Origin: Pseudomonas sp. SDI
Lineage (GTDB): Bacteria; Pseudomonadota; Gammaproteobacteria; Pseudomonadales; Pseudomonadaceae
Assembly: GCF_003105155.1 (NCBI RefSeq)
Contig: NZ_QETK01000002.1
Location: 124,001 to 188,000 of the forward strand
Reading direction: 5' to 3'
DNA length: 64,000 bases
The notes under the pieces are model-generated. The model did not search any database and was not told the origin of the DNA. It saw only the letters and a program-made list of their open reading frames with translations. Below are positions 48,936 through 57,249 of the stretch, piece by piece (positions within the stretch are counted from its first letter, which is position 1; each line of letters opens with the position of its first letter). A program made the translations under genes and the position numbers.

Positions 48936-50381
48936 TTAAAGGAATACACCCGCCGCCGTCTCCTGACACAACTGATTGGCCAGCATTCCCAGCGTCAGCA
49001 CCGCGCGCTCAGCTTCGCGATTCCATGGGATGGCGCAGTTCAGCCGGATGCAATGGTTGAACTGCTCGGTATTACTGAAGATAAGCCCCGGCGCAATACT
49101 GATGCCCTGCTGCAAGGCGCGTACATGCAGCTCCTGGGTATTGACCCGCCCCGGCAGGCTGATCCAGAGAATGAACCCGCCGGTAGGCCGGGTCATCTGG
49201 GTACCCTCTGGGAAGTGCTGTTGCACCGCCAGCTGATAGGCGTTGAGGGTTCGCCGGTACTCCTGGCGGATGTACCTGAGATGGCGGTCGTAGCCGCCGT
49301 TTTCCAGGTAGGCCGCCACCCCCATCTGGGTCACGCTGCAGGCCGAGTGCGTGGTGAAGGTCTGCAGACGCTGGATGTCGGCCTGGTACTTGCCGGCAAT
49401 GATCCAGCCGATGCGCACACCAGGTGACAGGGTCTTGGAGAAACTCGAGCAGTAGATCACCCGATCAAGCCGGTCGTACGCCTTCAACGACTTGGTACGG
49501 CCCTGCTCGAACATGAGCTCGCCGTACACATCGTCTTCGACGATCTGGATATCAAAGTCCGAAGCCAGACGCAGCAACTGCTTCTGCCGATCTTCGGGAA
49601 TGGTGCCGCCCAGTGGATTGCTCAACCGCGCCGTCAACACCAGGGCCTTGATCGACCACTGGTTGGCTGCCAGTTGCAGGGCCTCGACACTGATGCCGGT
49701 GGTCGGATCGCTGGGAATCTCGATGACTTTCAAGCCGAGCAGGTCGGCCAGTTGCAACAAACCATAGTACGTCGGCGACTCTGCTGCGATCAGGTCGCCC
49801 GGCCGGGTGAGTACCCGCAGCGACATCTGCAAGGCGTCGACACAGCCATGGGTCACGACCACCTCGGACGGATCGACCACCACCCCGGCGTCGCGCATAC
49901 GAATGGCAATCTGCCGGCGCAGCGGCTCAAAACCCGGGCTGAACATATAGCTGAAGGCCCGTGGGCTCTGGAAGCGGGTGACCTTGGACAACTGCTGATG
50001 CAGCGCCCGCACCGGCAGGTAGTCGACATGCGGGGTCGCCGCACCGAACGGGAACACTCCATCGCGGCGCGCTTCGATCAACACCTGCTGAATGATGCTG
50101 CTGCGCGTGACCAGCCCCGGCCGCTCGACCCGGGCGATATCCGGTGTCGGCGCGGTCAGCGCCGGGGTTTGGTGCACATAGTAGCCGGACTGCGGCCGAG
50201 CGCGGATCAGCCCCTGATCTTCGAGATTGGCGTACGCCTGCAATACCGTGGCATGACTGACATTGAGCTGGGCGCTCATCTTGCGCACCGACGGAACACG
50301 TTCGCCGGGCTGGTAGACACCACGACGGATGTCCTCGGCCAGTTGCTGGGCGATGCGCTGATAGAGCAACAGGTTGGTCAT
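48936..50381 (-). CDS. MocR-type regulator (GntR HTH fused to aminotransferase domain)
   Basis: A 481-residue fusion. The GntR winged helix is at about 1-75 (GVYQPGERVPSVRKMSAQLN, then SHATVLQAYANLEDQGLIRA). A class I aminotransferase-like domain follows, with the PLP lysine in SSFSKTLSPGVR and the LTARLSNPLGGTIPEDR segment. MocR proteins use PLP or an amino-acid adduct as a regulatory ligand. No pyridoxal, taurine or GABA gene is adjacent, so the target is unknown. It is divergent from nothing recognisable across the 216-base gap to the OmpA gene. Confidence 0.88.
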   Translation of the reverse strand: MTNLLLYQRIAQQLAEDIRRGVYQPGERVPSVRKMSAQLNVSHATVLQAYANLEDQGLIRARPQSGYYVHQTPALTAPTPDIARVERPGLVTRSSIIQQVLIEARRDGVFPFGAATPHVDYLPVRALHQQLSKVTRFQSPRAFSYMFSPGFEPLRRQIAIRMRDAGVVVDPSEVVVTHGCVDALQMSLRVLTRPGDLIAAESPTYYGLLQLADLLGLKVIEIPSDPTTGISVEALQLAANQWSIKALVLTARLSNPLGGTIPEDRQKQLLRLASDFDIQIVEDDVYGELMFEQGRTKSLKAYDRLDRVIYCSSFSKTLSPGVRIGWIIAGKYQADIQRLQTFTTHSACSVTQMGVAAYLENGGYDRHLRYIRQEYRRTLNAYQLAVQQHFPEGTQMTRPTGGFILWISLPGRVNTQELHVRALQQGISIAPGLIFSNTEQFNHCIRLNCAIPWNREAERAVLTLGMLANQLCQETAAGVFL

Positions 50382-50545
50382 GATCTAACTCTCGACACGC
50401 AGGCAATCTAGTTATTCTTGTACAGACCGTTGGAGAATACCGGAACAGTTCCCAAGTGTACTGGGACAGATCGCAGAATAGTCGACATTACAGTTGCGTG
50501 ATAGGCGCTTTTTTGAACGTTTGGGCATAAGCAGGCGTTCAGACA

Positions 50546-50579
50546 TAAAAAAACCCGGCGACGTCGGTCTACCGGGTTC
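50546..50579 (-). terminator. Rho-independent terminator after the OmpA-family gene
   Basis: The stem AACCCGG/CCGGGTT encloses CGACGTCG and is followed on the minus strand by seven T residues. It ends the three-gene operon to its right. Confidence 0.88.
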
Positions 50580-50597
50580 TGCTGACTGCAACCGCCG

Positions 50598-51407
50598 TTA
50601 ACGCGCGGCGCCGAGCCGACCTTTCGCGTCGGAGAAGACGATCTCGACGCGCCGGTTCTGCGCCCTGCCCCGCTCCGAGGCGTTGGCCTCGACCGGGTAT
50701 TGGTCACCGTAGCCTTCCACCTGAATGCGCTTCTCGTCGACACCCAGGTCGACCAGCATGTCGGCGACCGATTGCGCGCGGTCTTTCGACAGTTTCAGGT
50801 TTTCCTCGGCAGCACCCGTGCTGTCGGTGTAACCCTCGATGCGCACGACCCGCTTGGGGTTGAGCTGGAGGAACTGCACCAGCTTGAGCACGGTGCGGCT
50901 GGCCGAGTTCTTCAGCTCGGCCTGACCGGTGTCGAACAGCACGTCGCCCAGGGTCATCACCAGGCCGCGGTCGCTCTGCATGGTCGCCAGGCTGACGATC
51001 TGCTCTTCGAGCCACTTGCCCTGCTGTTGAACGCTGGTCAGCTTGGCTTCGCGCAGGGCCAGTTGCAGGCGCTGGCGCTCCAGCTCAAGTTTGGCCTGAC
51101 GCTCCTGATTGAGCACCAGGTTGGTGTGCTCGCGGGCGATCTCGCTATAGCGCTGGCTGAGGTAGGCATAATGCCGCACATCGGCACCCGTTCCCATATA
51201 AGTAGCCAGACGCTCGGCACGTCCCAGCGATTCGCCGGCACGGATCACGTCCCGTGGCGCACTGCGCAATACGTTGGAATCATCCTTTACCGACTGGAAG
51301 GTCGCACTGGCCTGATCGAGTGCGCTTTCGCTACGCTCGCTGGCACAGCCCTGCAAGCCGAGAGCGCCGAGCATCAGTAGCGCGGCCAATGGTTTGTTCG
51401 AACTCAC
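50598..51407 (-). CDS. OmpA-family lipoprotein with DUF4398 region
   Basis: A 269-residue outer-membrane lipoprotein: lipobox LQGC (Cys about 21), a helical DUF4398-like central region (about 30-140, ATYMGTGADVRHYAYLSQRY), and a C-terminal OmpA peptidoglycan-binding domain (GDVLFDTGQAELKNSA, IEGYTDSTGA, NRRVEIVFSD). It should tether the outer membrane to peptidoglycan. It overlaps the stop of a smaller DUF4398 lipoprotein gene by 4 bases. Confidence 0.88.
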   Translation of the reverse strand: MSSNKPLAALLMLGALGLQGCASERSESALDQASATFQSVKDDSNVLRSAPRDVIRAGESLGRAERLATYMGTGADVRHYAYLSQRYSEIAREHTNLVLNQERQAKLELERQRLQLALREAKLTSVQQQGKWLEEQIVSLATMQSDRGLVMTLGDVLFDTGQAELKNSASRTVLKLVQFLQLNPKRVVRIEGYTDSTGAAEENLKLSKDRAQSVADMLVDLGVDEKRIQVEGYGDQYPVEANASERGRAQNRRVEIVFSDAKGRLGAAR

Positions 51408-51757
51408 CGCTGTTCCCCCAACTGCTTGCGAAGACGATTGACCCGCGATTGCAGCAGGTCGAGTTGCTCCTGGCTCTTCTGGGTCAGCACGCGGGCCTCG
51501 GCCAGGCGCGCATCCAGCTCGGCCTGTTCGGCACGCATGCGCGCATCGCGATACGACTCGCTGAGCATGTTGGCCTGAGCCCGTGCCAGTTTCTCTTCGG
51601 CCAGCTTGAGCTCGGCGAGCTCTTCGGTCGCGCCTACGGCCTTGGCCTGCTCCAGCGCTTGTTCGGACAGGCGCATCTGTTCATGCGGCGCCGGGTCGGT
51701 AGCGCAACCGGCCAGGGCCAATAGCGCCAAGGCAACGAATAGCGGTTGAGTTCTCAC
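51404..51757 (-). CDS. DUF4398 lipoprotein
   Basis: A 117-residue lipoprotein with lipobox LAGC (Cys about 18), then a long Glu/Ala/Leu-rich helix (EEKLARAQANMLSESYRDAR). It resembles the central region of the overlapping OmpA-family protein, so the two probably arose by duplication and may pair as a coiled coil in the periplasm. It starts 9 bases after the upstream binding-protein gene. Confidence 0.82.
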   Translation of the reverse strand: MRTQPLFVALALLALAGCATDPAPHEQMRLSEQALEQAKAVGATEELAELKLAEEKLARAQANMLSESYRDARMRAEQAELDARLAEARVLTQKSQEQLDLLQSRVNRLRKQLGEQR

Positions 51758-51766
51758 ACAATCTTC

Positions 51767-52591
51767 CTACGGTTTGAGGGCGTCGAGCGGTTGCTGCAAT
51801 TGCGCTTTCCAACGCTCAACATTGCGTTGCAGTACTGCCTGGGACACGCCAGAGGGAGGCAATTCTGTCAGTTTTTTTGCCAGCTGTCCGCGCAACCACG
51901 CGTCATTGCAGGCGGAATTGTGCGACAGCGCCAGGTACAGACCAGGACGATCGAGCGCTACCCCGCGGGCAATGATGTCATTGGCCATGCCCAGGCTCTG
52001 CGCCATGGCCATACCGGCGTAGCGCCCGGCCAGCACATAGTCGACCTGGCCCAGCAGCAGTTTCTGGAAGGCCTGGGTCAGGTTCTGCGCGGTACCGAGC
52101 TTCAGCTGACCCTTGGCAAAGGCAGCAAATTCGGGCGTCAACCGGGCCTTTTCGGACACTGCACCCTGATGCTGGTGCAGGTCGGTCAGCGCCTCATAGA
52201 CCAGCGCCGAGTCGCGGCGGGTCCAGACCACGTATTCGTTCTGCAACAGTGCCGGGTGGATGTAGTCCAGCGCGGTGAGATCGGTGACGGCCAGCGGCGC
52301 ATCCACCAGCACGTCCATGCGCCCACTGCGCACCTCTTCCTGGGCTTCGGCACGCTTGCCGGCATACAACACCTCGACCTTCAGGCCGAGCTCGCCAGCC
52401 ACCTGTTGCAGCAGATCGACACTGGCACCGATCAGGTGCTTGGGGTCCTGCGGATCGCGCCAGGCATATGGCGGGGCGTCGGGACTGCCAGTGGCCACCA
52501 GCCGCTCGCACTTGCCCAGCGCCAGCGCCTGCGGCGGCAAACTTGCAAGGCTCAACAGCCCTATCGCGGTAATCCGCCCCAGCCAACCCAT
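51767..52591 (-). CDS. Orphan family 3 solute-binding protein
   Basis: A 274-residue periplasmic protein with a signal peptide (GLLSLASLPPQALA) and the SBP family 3 fold (GASVDLLQQVAGELGLKVEV, DVLVDAPLAV, KLGTAQNLTQAFQKLL). The ATG at 52591 follows GGAGG and gives a good signal peptide. No permease or ATPase gene is near; two lipoprotein genes follow directly. It may sense or sequester a small molecule rather than import it. The ligand is unknown. Confidence 0.83.
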   Translation of the reverse strand: MGWLGRITAIGLLSLASLPPQALALGKCERLVATGSPDAPPYAWRDPQDPKHLIGASVDLLQQVAGELGLKVEVLYAGKRAEAQEEVRSGRMDVLVDAPLAVTDLTALDYIHPALLQNEYVVWTRRDSALVYEALTDLHQHQGAVSEKARLTPEFAAFAKGQLKLGTAQNLTQAFQKLLLGQVDYVLAGRYAGMAMAQSLGMANDIIARGVALDRPGLYLALSHNSACNDAWLRGQLAKKLTELPPSGVSQAVLQRNVERWKAQLQQPLDALKP

Positions 52592-52622
52592 GCAACGCCT
52601 CCCTAGCCTTTTTCGGCCGAAA

Positions 52623-52651
52623 TAAAAAAGCCCGGTCAACAGACCGGGCTC
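52623..52651 (-). terminator. Rho-independent terminator after etfA
   Basis: A perfect 9-base stem (AGCCCGGTC/GACCGGGCT) is followed on the minus strand by a run of T residues, 22 bases past the etfA stop. Confidence 0.9.
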
Positions 52652-52672
52652 TTTATAAGTGAAGCCGCTGGA

Positions 52673-53602
52673 TTAAACCAGCTTCTCCAGCTCAGGTACG
52701 GCTTCGAACAGGTCTGCAACCAGACCGTAGTCGGCCACCTGGAAGATCGGCGCTTCTTCGTCCTTGTTGATCGCAACGATCACTTTGGAATCTTTCATGC
52801 CGGCCAGGTGCTGGATCGCGCCGGAGATACCGACAGCGATGTACAGCTGAGGTGCAACGATCTTGCCGGTCTGACCGACCTGCATGTCGTTCGGCACAAA
52901 ACCTGCGTCGACTGCGGCGCGCGAAGCACCGACAGCAGCACCCAGCTTGTCGGCCAGGGCGTACAGGTGTTTGAAGTTGTCGCCGTTCTGCATGCCGCGG
53001 CCGCCAGAAACGACGATCTTGGCAGCGGTCAGCTCTGGGCGGTCGGACTTGGCCAGCTCTTCGCCAACAAAAGCCGATTTGCCCGCGTCGTGTGCGGCAG
53101 CCACTGCTTCAACTGCAGCCGAACCACCTTCGGCGGCAACGGCGTCGAAGCCGGTGGAACGCACGGTGATGACTTTGACGGCAGCGCTCGATTGCACGGT
53201 GGCAATGGCGTTACCGGCGTAGATCGGACGCTTGAAGGTGTCAGCCGATTCAACCGAGATGATCTCGGAGATCTGGTCGACGTCGAGCAGCGCAGCAACG
53301 CGCGGCAGGATGTTCTTGCCGTTGGAGGTAGCAGGTGCCAGCACGTGGCTATAGCCCTTGCCCAGTTCGGCGACCAGCGGTGCAACGTTTTCTGGCAGTT
53401 GGTGAGCGTAGGCCGCGTTGTCGGCAACCAGCACCTTGGCAACGCCAGCGATCTTCGCGGCGGCTTCAGCAACACCACCCACGCCCTGGCCTGCGACCAG
53501 TACGTGGATGTCGCCACCGATCTTGGCAGCGGCCGCAACGGTGTTCAGGGTAGCCGGTGCAACGGCACCGTTTTCGTGTTCAGCGATAACCAGGATAGTC
53601 AT
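52673..53602 (-). CDS. etfA: Electron transfer flavoprotein, alpha subunit
   Basis: A 309-residue subunit that binds FAD in its C-terminal part ([33 protein letters not shown]). With EtfB it collects electrons from acyl-CoA and other dehydrogenases and passes them to ETF-ubiquinone oxidoreductase, encoded divergently upstream. It starts directly after the etfB stop. Confidence 0.96.
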   Translation of the reverse strand: MTILVIAEHENGAVAPATLNTVAAAAKIGGDIHVLVAGQGVGGVAEAAAKIAGVAKVLVADNAAYAHQLPENVAPLVAELGKGYSHVLAPATSNGKNILPRVAALLDVDQISEIISVESADTFKRPIYAGNAIATVQSSAAVKVITVRSTGFDAVAAEGGSAAVEAVAAAHDAGKSAFVGEELAKSDRPELTAAKIVVSGGRGMQNGDNFKHLYALADKLGAAVGASRAAVDAGFVPNDMQVGQTGKIVAPQLYIAVGISGAIQHLAGMKDSKVIVAINKDEEAPIFQVADYGLVADLFEAVPELEKLV

Positions 53603-54352
53603 TTAGATTACCTTCGCCTCGTTCTTCAGTTTCTCGACCAGTTCAGCCACCGACTTAACCTTGATACCGGCGCTGCGAGCAGCCGGTGCTTCGACTTTCA
53701 GGGTCTTGTTGGTAGAGCCGGTGGAAACGCCCAGGGCGTCCGGGGTAACGGTTTCCAGCGGCTTCTTCTTGGCCTTCATGATGTTCGGCAGCGAAGCGTA
53801 GCGCGGCTCGTTCAGACGCAGGTCGGTGGTGACGATGGCTGGCAGGTTCAGCGCCACGGTCTGCAGGCCGCCATCGATTTCACGGGTAACGTTGACCTTG
53901 TCGCCTGCCACTTCAACCTTGGAGGCGAAGGTGCCCTGGGCGAAGCCGGTCAGCGCGGCCAGCATCTGACCAGTCTGGTTGTTATCGCTGTCGATGGCTT
54001 GTTTGCCGAGGATCACCAGCTGTGGCTGCTCCTTGTCGACAACCGCCTTGAGCAGCTTGGCAACCGCCAGGGAATTCAGTTCGTCGGCAGACTCGACCAG
54101 TACCGCACGGTCAGCACCCAGCGCCAGCGCAGTACGCAGTTGCTCCTGGGCAGTGGCCGGGCCGATGGTAACGACGACGATCTCGGTCGCTACGCCTTTT
54201 TCTTTCAGGCGTACGGCTTCTTCTACGGCGATTTCGCAGAAGGGGTTCATGGACATCTTGACGTTAGCAAGGTCGACGCCGGAGTTGTCCGCCTTGACGC
54301 GAACCTTGACGTTATAGTCGACCACTCGTTTGACAGCTACAAGAACCTTCAT
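53603..54352 (-). CDS. etfB: Electron transfer flavoprotein, beta subunit
   Basis: A 249-residue subunit binding AMP. It starts [20 protein letters not shown] and has the family stretches [20 protein letters not shown] and [16 protein letters not shown]. The ATG at 54352 is chosen by homology; the open frame runs further to 54397. It is the first gene of the etfBA operon and is divergent from the ETF-QO gene. Confidence 0.96.
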   Translation of the reverse strand: MKVLVAVKRVVDYNVKVRVKADNSGVDLANVKMSMNPFCEIAVEEAVRLKEKGVATEIVVVTIGPATAQEQLRTALALGADRAVLVESADELNSLAVAKLLKAVVDKEQPQLVILGKQAIDSDNNQTGQMLAALTGFAQGTFASKVEVAGDKVNVTREIDGGLQTVALNLPAIVTTDLRLNEPRYASLPNIMKAKKKPLETVTPDALGVSTGSTNKTLKVEAPAARSAGIKVKSVAELVEKLKNEAKVI

Positions 54353-54726
54353 GGATTCCTCGTTACTCTCCGGTGAAAAGAATGTCGCCTGGGGCAAACC
54401 CGGCGATTGCGCGTGGGTACAAGGGCACCTCTAAAAACGATTGCAGGCAGCGGAATTTATCCTGACTCAGCAGTCTCTATCCGACCCTTCATCGCAAAAC
54501 CCGTGAGTCATTTTTTGTCGTGGTGTGTAAACTCCACTACAAAGCGGGTTCTGGCGTAACTGCCATGCTTTCTGCCAGGTTTTTAGGGGTGCACCTGCAT
54601 CCTACGATCAGCCTACGGCGAGCGTAAAACCGCTCGTATCTTGACCGTAACGCCCAATCCGGTCAATACGCCAAACCGGTCAGCTTCAAGCCGCGCATCT
54701 TTGATTTTACTGGCCTGCGGCAAATT
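54353..54726. other. Left part of the etfB/ETF-QO divergent gap
   Basis: About 374 bases with no credible gene; the ORFs here have no ribosome site or recognisable product. It should contain the etfBA promoter, which I could not place with confidence. Confidence 0.4.
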
Positions 54727-54741
54727 CAAACAAACGTTTGT
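54727..54741. promoter_or_regulatory. PsrA-like operator upstream of ETF-QO
   Basis: CAAAC-AAAC-GTTTG matches the PsrA pattern (G/C)AAAC-N2-4-GTTT(G/C), and ACAAACGTTTGT (54730-54741) is a perfect 12-base palindrome. It lies immediately before the -35 box at 54743. PsrA is the long-chain-fatty-acid-responsive regulator of Pseudomonas, which fits a gene of beta-oxidation electron flow. Confidence 0.55.
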
Positions 54742-54742
54742 A

Positions 54743-54771
54743 TTGGACCTCGCAAGTGGTGTAGATATAAT
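54743..54771 (+). promoter_or_regulatory. Sigma-70 promoter of ETF-QO
   Basis: TTGGAC (54743-54748) and TATAAT (54766-54771) are separated by exactly 17 bases, 11 of 12 consensus positions. The site is 125 bases before the ETF-QO start. Confidence 0.8.
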
Positions 54772-54895
54772 GCGCGGCCAAGAGAAAGCGGTGTAGTCCG
54801 TCATCGTCCGAGCTACAGGCCCGGGCAGCTCGAAAATGACCGCCTGACACCCGCCAATAAAGAAAAACCGATGAGCCTTGAGTAGGAGAGAACCT

Positions 54896-56560
54896 GTGGA
54901 ACGCGAATACATGGAATTCGACGTGGTCATCGTCGGCGCAGGTCCGGCGGGCCTGTCCGCCGCCTGCCGCTTGAAGCAGAAGGCCGCCGAAGCCGGTAAC
55001 GAAATCAGCGTCTGCGTGGTTGAGAAAGGCTCCGAGGTCGGCGCACACATTCTCTCCGGCGCGGTCTTCGAGCCTCGCGCGCTCAACGAACTGTTCCCCG
55101 ACTGGAAAGAGCTCGGCGCGCCACTGAACACCGCAGTCAAACGCGACGATATCTACGTGCTCAAGGATGGCCAGCGCTCGATCAAGGTGCCTGACCTGTT
55201 CGTGCCCAAGACCATGCACAACCAGGGCAACTACATCATCTCCCTCGGCAACCTGTGCCGCTGGCTGGCCCAGCAGGCCGAGAACCTCGGCGTGGAAATC
55301 TACCCAGGTTTCGCCGCCCAGGAAGCCCTGTTCGACGAAAACGGCGTCGTCCGCGGGATCATCACCGGCGACCTCGGCGTCGACCGTGAAGGCAACCCGA
55401 AAGACGGTCTGTACACCCCGGGCATGGAGCTGCGCGGCAAGTACACCCTGTTCGCCGAAGGCTGCCGTGGTCACATCGGCAAGCAGCTGATCAAGCGCTT
55501 CGACCTGGACAACGCATCCGACGTGCAGCACTACGGCATCGGCCTGAAGGAAATCTGGGAAATCGACCCGGCCAAACATCAGCAAGGCCTGGTGGTGCAC
55601 ACCGCTGGCTGGCCGCTGGACGTCATGGCCAAGGAAAACACCGGTGGTTCGTTCCTCTACCACCTGGAAAACAACCAGGTCGTGGTTGGTCTGATCGTCG
55701 ACCTGTCGTACAGCAACCCGTTCCTGTCGCCGTTCGACGAGTTCCAGCGCCTCAAGCACCACCCGGTCATCAGCCAGTACCTCGATGGCGGCAAGCGCAT
55801 CAGCTACGGCGCTCGCGCACTGGCCAAGGGCGGCCTGAACTCGCTGCCGAAAATGGTCTTCGCCGGTGGCGCGCTGATCGGTTGCGACCTGGGTACCATG
55901 AACGTGGCCAAGATCAAAGGCAGCCACACCGCCATGAAGTCCGGCATGCTCGCAGCGGAGGCTGTAGCCGACGCCCTGCTCGCCGGCGGCGAAGGTGGCG
56001 ATCAGCTCAACAGCTACGTCGATGCGTTCAAAGCCAGCTGGCTGTATGAAGAGCTGTTCGCCAGCCGTAACTTCGGCCCGGCCATGCACAAGTTCGGCCC
56101 GATGCTCGGTGCTGCGTTCAACTATGTCGATCAGAACTGGTTCGGTGGCAAACTGCCGTTCACCCTGCACGACAAGAAGCCGGACTACGCCTGCCTGAAG
56201 TTGGCCGCCGAGTCGAAAAAGATCGACTACCCGAAACCGGACGGCAAGCTGAGCTTCGACAAACTGAGCTCGGTGTTCCTCTCCAGCACCAACCATGAAG
56301 AAGAGCAGCCGTGCCACCTGAAACTGGCCGATGCCGGCATTCCGATCGGCACCAACCTGCCGCTGTACGACGAACCGGCGCAGCGCTACTGCCCGGCCGG
56401 CGTATACGAGGTGGTGACACAGGAAGACGGCGCCAAGCGCTTCCAGATCAACGCCCAGAACTGCGTGCACTGCAAGACCTGTGACATCAAGGATCCTTCG
56501 CAGAACATCACCTGGGTAACCCCGGAAGGTGCCGGCGGCCCGACTTACCCGAACATGTAA
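54896..56560 (+). CDS. Electron transfer flavoprotein-ubiquinone oxidoreductase
   Basis: A 554-residue peripheral membrane enzyme moving electrons from ETF to ubiquinone. The FAD motif VIVGAGPAGLSAACRL is at the N-terminus. The C-terminal [4Fe-4S] ligands lie in RYCPAGVYE and NCVHCKTCDIKDPSQNITWV. The start is the GTG at 54896 with AGGAGAG upstream; a TTG six codons earlier would be an alternative. Single gene with its own terminator, divergent from etfBA. Confidence 0.96.
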   Translation: MEREYMEFDVVIVGAGPAGLSAACRLKQKAAEAGNEISVCVVEKGSEVGAHILSGAVFEPRALNELFPDWKELGAPLNTAVKRDDIYVLKDGQRSIKVPDLFVPKTMHNQGNYIISLGNLCRWLAQQAENLGVEIYPGFAAQEALFDENGVVRGIITGDLGVDREGNPKDGLYTPGMELRGKYTLFAEGCRGHIGKQLIKRFDLDNASDVQHYGIGLKEIWEIDPAKHQQGLVVHTAGWPLDVMAKENTGGSFLYHLENNQVVVGLIVDLSYSNPFLSPFDEFQRLKHHPVISQYLDGGKRISYGARALAKGGLNSLPKMVFAGGALIGCDLGTMNVAKIKGSHTAMKSGMLAAEAVADALLAGGEGGDQLNSYVDAFKASWLYEELFASRNFGPAMHKFGPMLGAAFNYVDQNWFGGKLPFTLHDKKPDYACLKLAAESKKIDYPKPDGKLSFDKLSSVFLSSTNHEEEQPCHLKLADAGIPIGTNLPLYDEPAQRYCPAGVYEVVTQEDGAKRFQINAQNCVHCKTCDIKDPSQNITWVTPEGAGGPTYPNM

Positions 56561-56571
56561 GCCGCGCCAGT

Positions 56572-56610
56572 AAAAAGCCCCCTCTCACCGCACGGTGGAG
56601 GGGGCTTTTT
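56572..56610. terminator. Terminator between ETF-QO and mqsA (probably bidirectional)
   Basis: The stem AAAAAGCCCCCTC/GAGGGGGCTTTTT has a 13-base loop and A and T runs on both sides, so it can end transcription from both convergent genes. Confidence 0.9.
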
Positions 56611-56623
56611 CATGCCTGCCGAT

Positions 56624-57025
56624 TCAGGCAGTACGGACTTCGTGGAGTAGCTCGGGATGCCGATCCAACAGCTTGAGCAGTTTGACCAGGGCCAACGGCG
56701 GCTTGGTTTTGCCGGTTTCGTAACGCGAGAAGGCATTCACCCCGCCACCGAAAATCTCCGCCGCTTCGCGCGGGTCCAGCGCCAGCTTCTTGCGCACGCG
56801 GCTGATGAATGCCGGATCGACCAAGCTGCCGTTGACCTGATGACTGAACACCAGCATCGCCGCACTCACCCGCGCCGACTCGGCAGTATCGAGCACACGC
56901 TCGTCGCAGCCGCGGCAGAGCTCGCCAGTAACGGCCGGGATGACCAATGTTTCGCCCTTGTACACGTACGGCAAGTCGAAGGTGCCGGCGTCCAGCTCGG
57001 CGCCTCCACACACAGGACATTTCAT
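56624..57025 (-). CDS. mqsA: MqsA-type antitoxin
   Basis: A 133-residue antitoxin and autorepressor. The N-terminal zinc site has Cys3, Cys6, Cys37 and Cys40 (CPVCGG and CRGC), as in E. coli MqsA. The C-terminal HTH is at about 70-125 (KLALDPREAAEIFGGGVNAF, then SRYETGKTKPPLALVKLLKL). It should bind its own promoter and neutralise MqsR. Here the toxin gene 2 bases upstream looks truncated, so MqsA may be a solitary regulator. Confidence 0.9.
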   Translation of the reverse strand: MKCPVCGGAELDAGTFDLPYVYKGETLVIPAVTGELCRGCDERVLDTAESARVSAAMLVFSHQVNGSLVDPAFISRVRKKLALDPREAAEIFGGGVNAFSRYETGKTKPPLALVKLLKLLDRHPELLHEVRTA

Positions 57026-57027
57026 GC

Positions 57028-57228
57028 CTACAACTCCTTGAACGAGACGAGCAGTACGTCGTCGACCACGGTCGGTTTCAGGTAGACCGCGCCCGCACCG
57101 GAGCTCACTCGGTAGACGTCTTGCCAGACTCGATGATCGGCGTGGCTAAATTTGGCAACTTGGTTAATAGGGTAATACCCCCAAAGTCTGCCGCAGCCCC
57201 ACCAGCAAGTAACCTGCGCCTTTGTCAC
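57028..57228 (-). pseudogene. mqsR: 5'-truncated mqsR toxin remnant
   Basis: A 66-residue reading whose last 41 residues match the MqsR C-terminal half (HRVWQDVYR, then GAVYLKPTVVDDVLLVSFKE). MqsR RNases are about 98-100 residues. The first 40 or so residues of the family are absent, and the region just upstream is already the end of the MFS gene. The leading residues here (VTKAQVTCWWGCGRLWGYYP) do not look like MqsR. The Gln and Tyr of the active-site region are kept but the FYKSM stretch is replaced. Activity as an mRNA interferase is doubtful. Start codon and expression are uncertain. Confidence 0.7.
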
Positions 57229-57249
57229 AAAGCATTTGAAGCGCTGGCG

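Noticed and set aside
54613..55140. A 175-codon minus-strand frame over the ETF-QO start
   Set aside because: It overlaps the promoter and the 5' end of ETF-QO and shows no domain or ribosome site.
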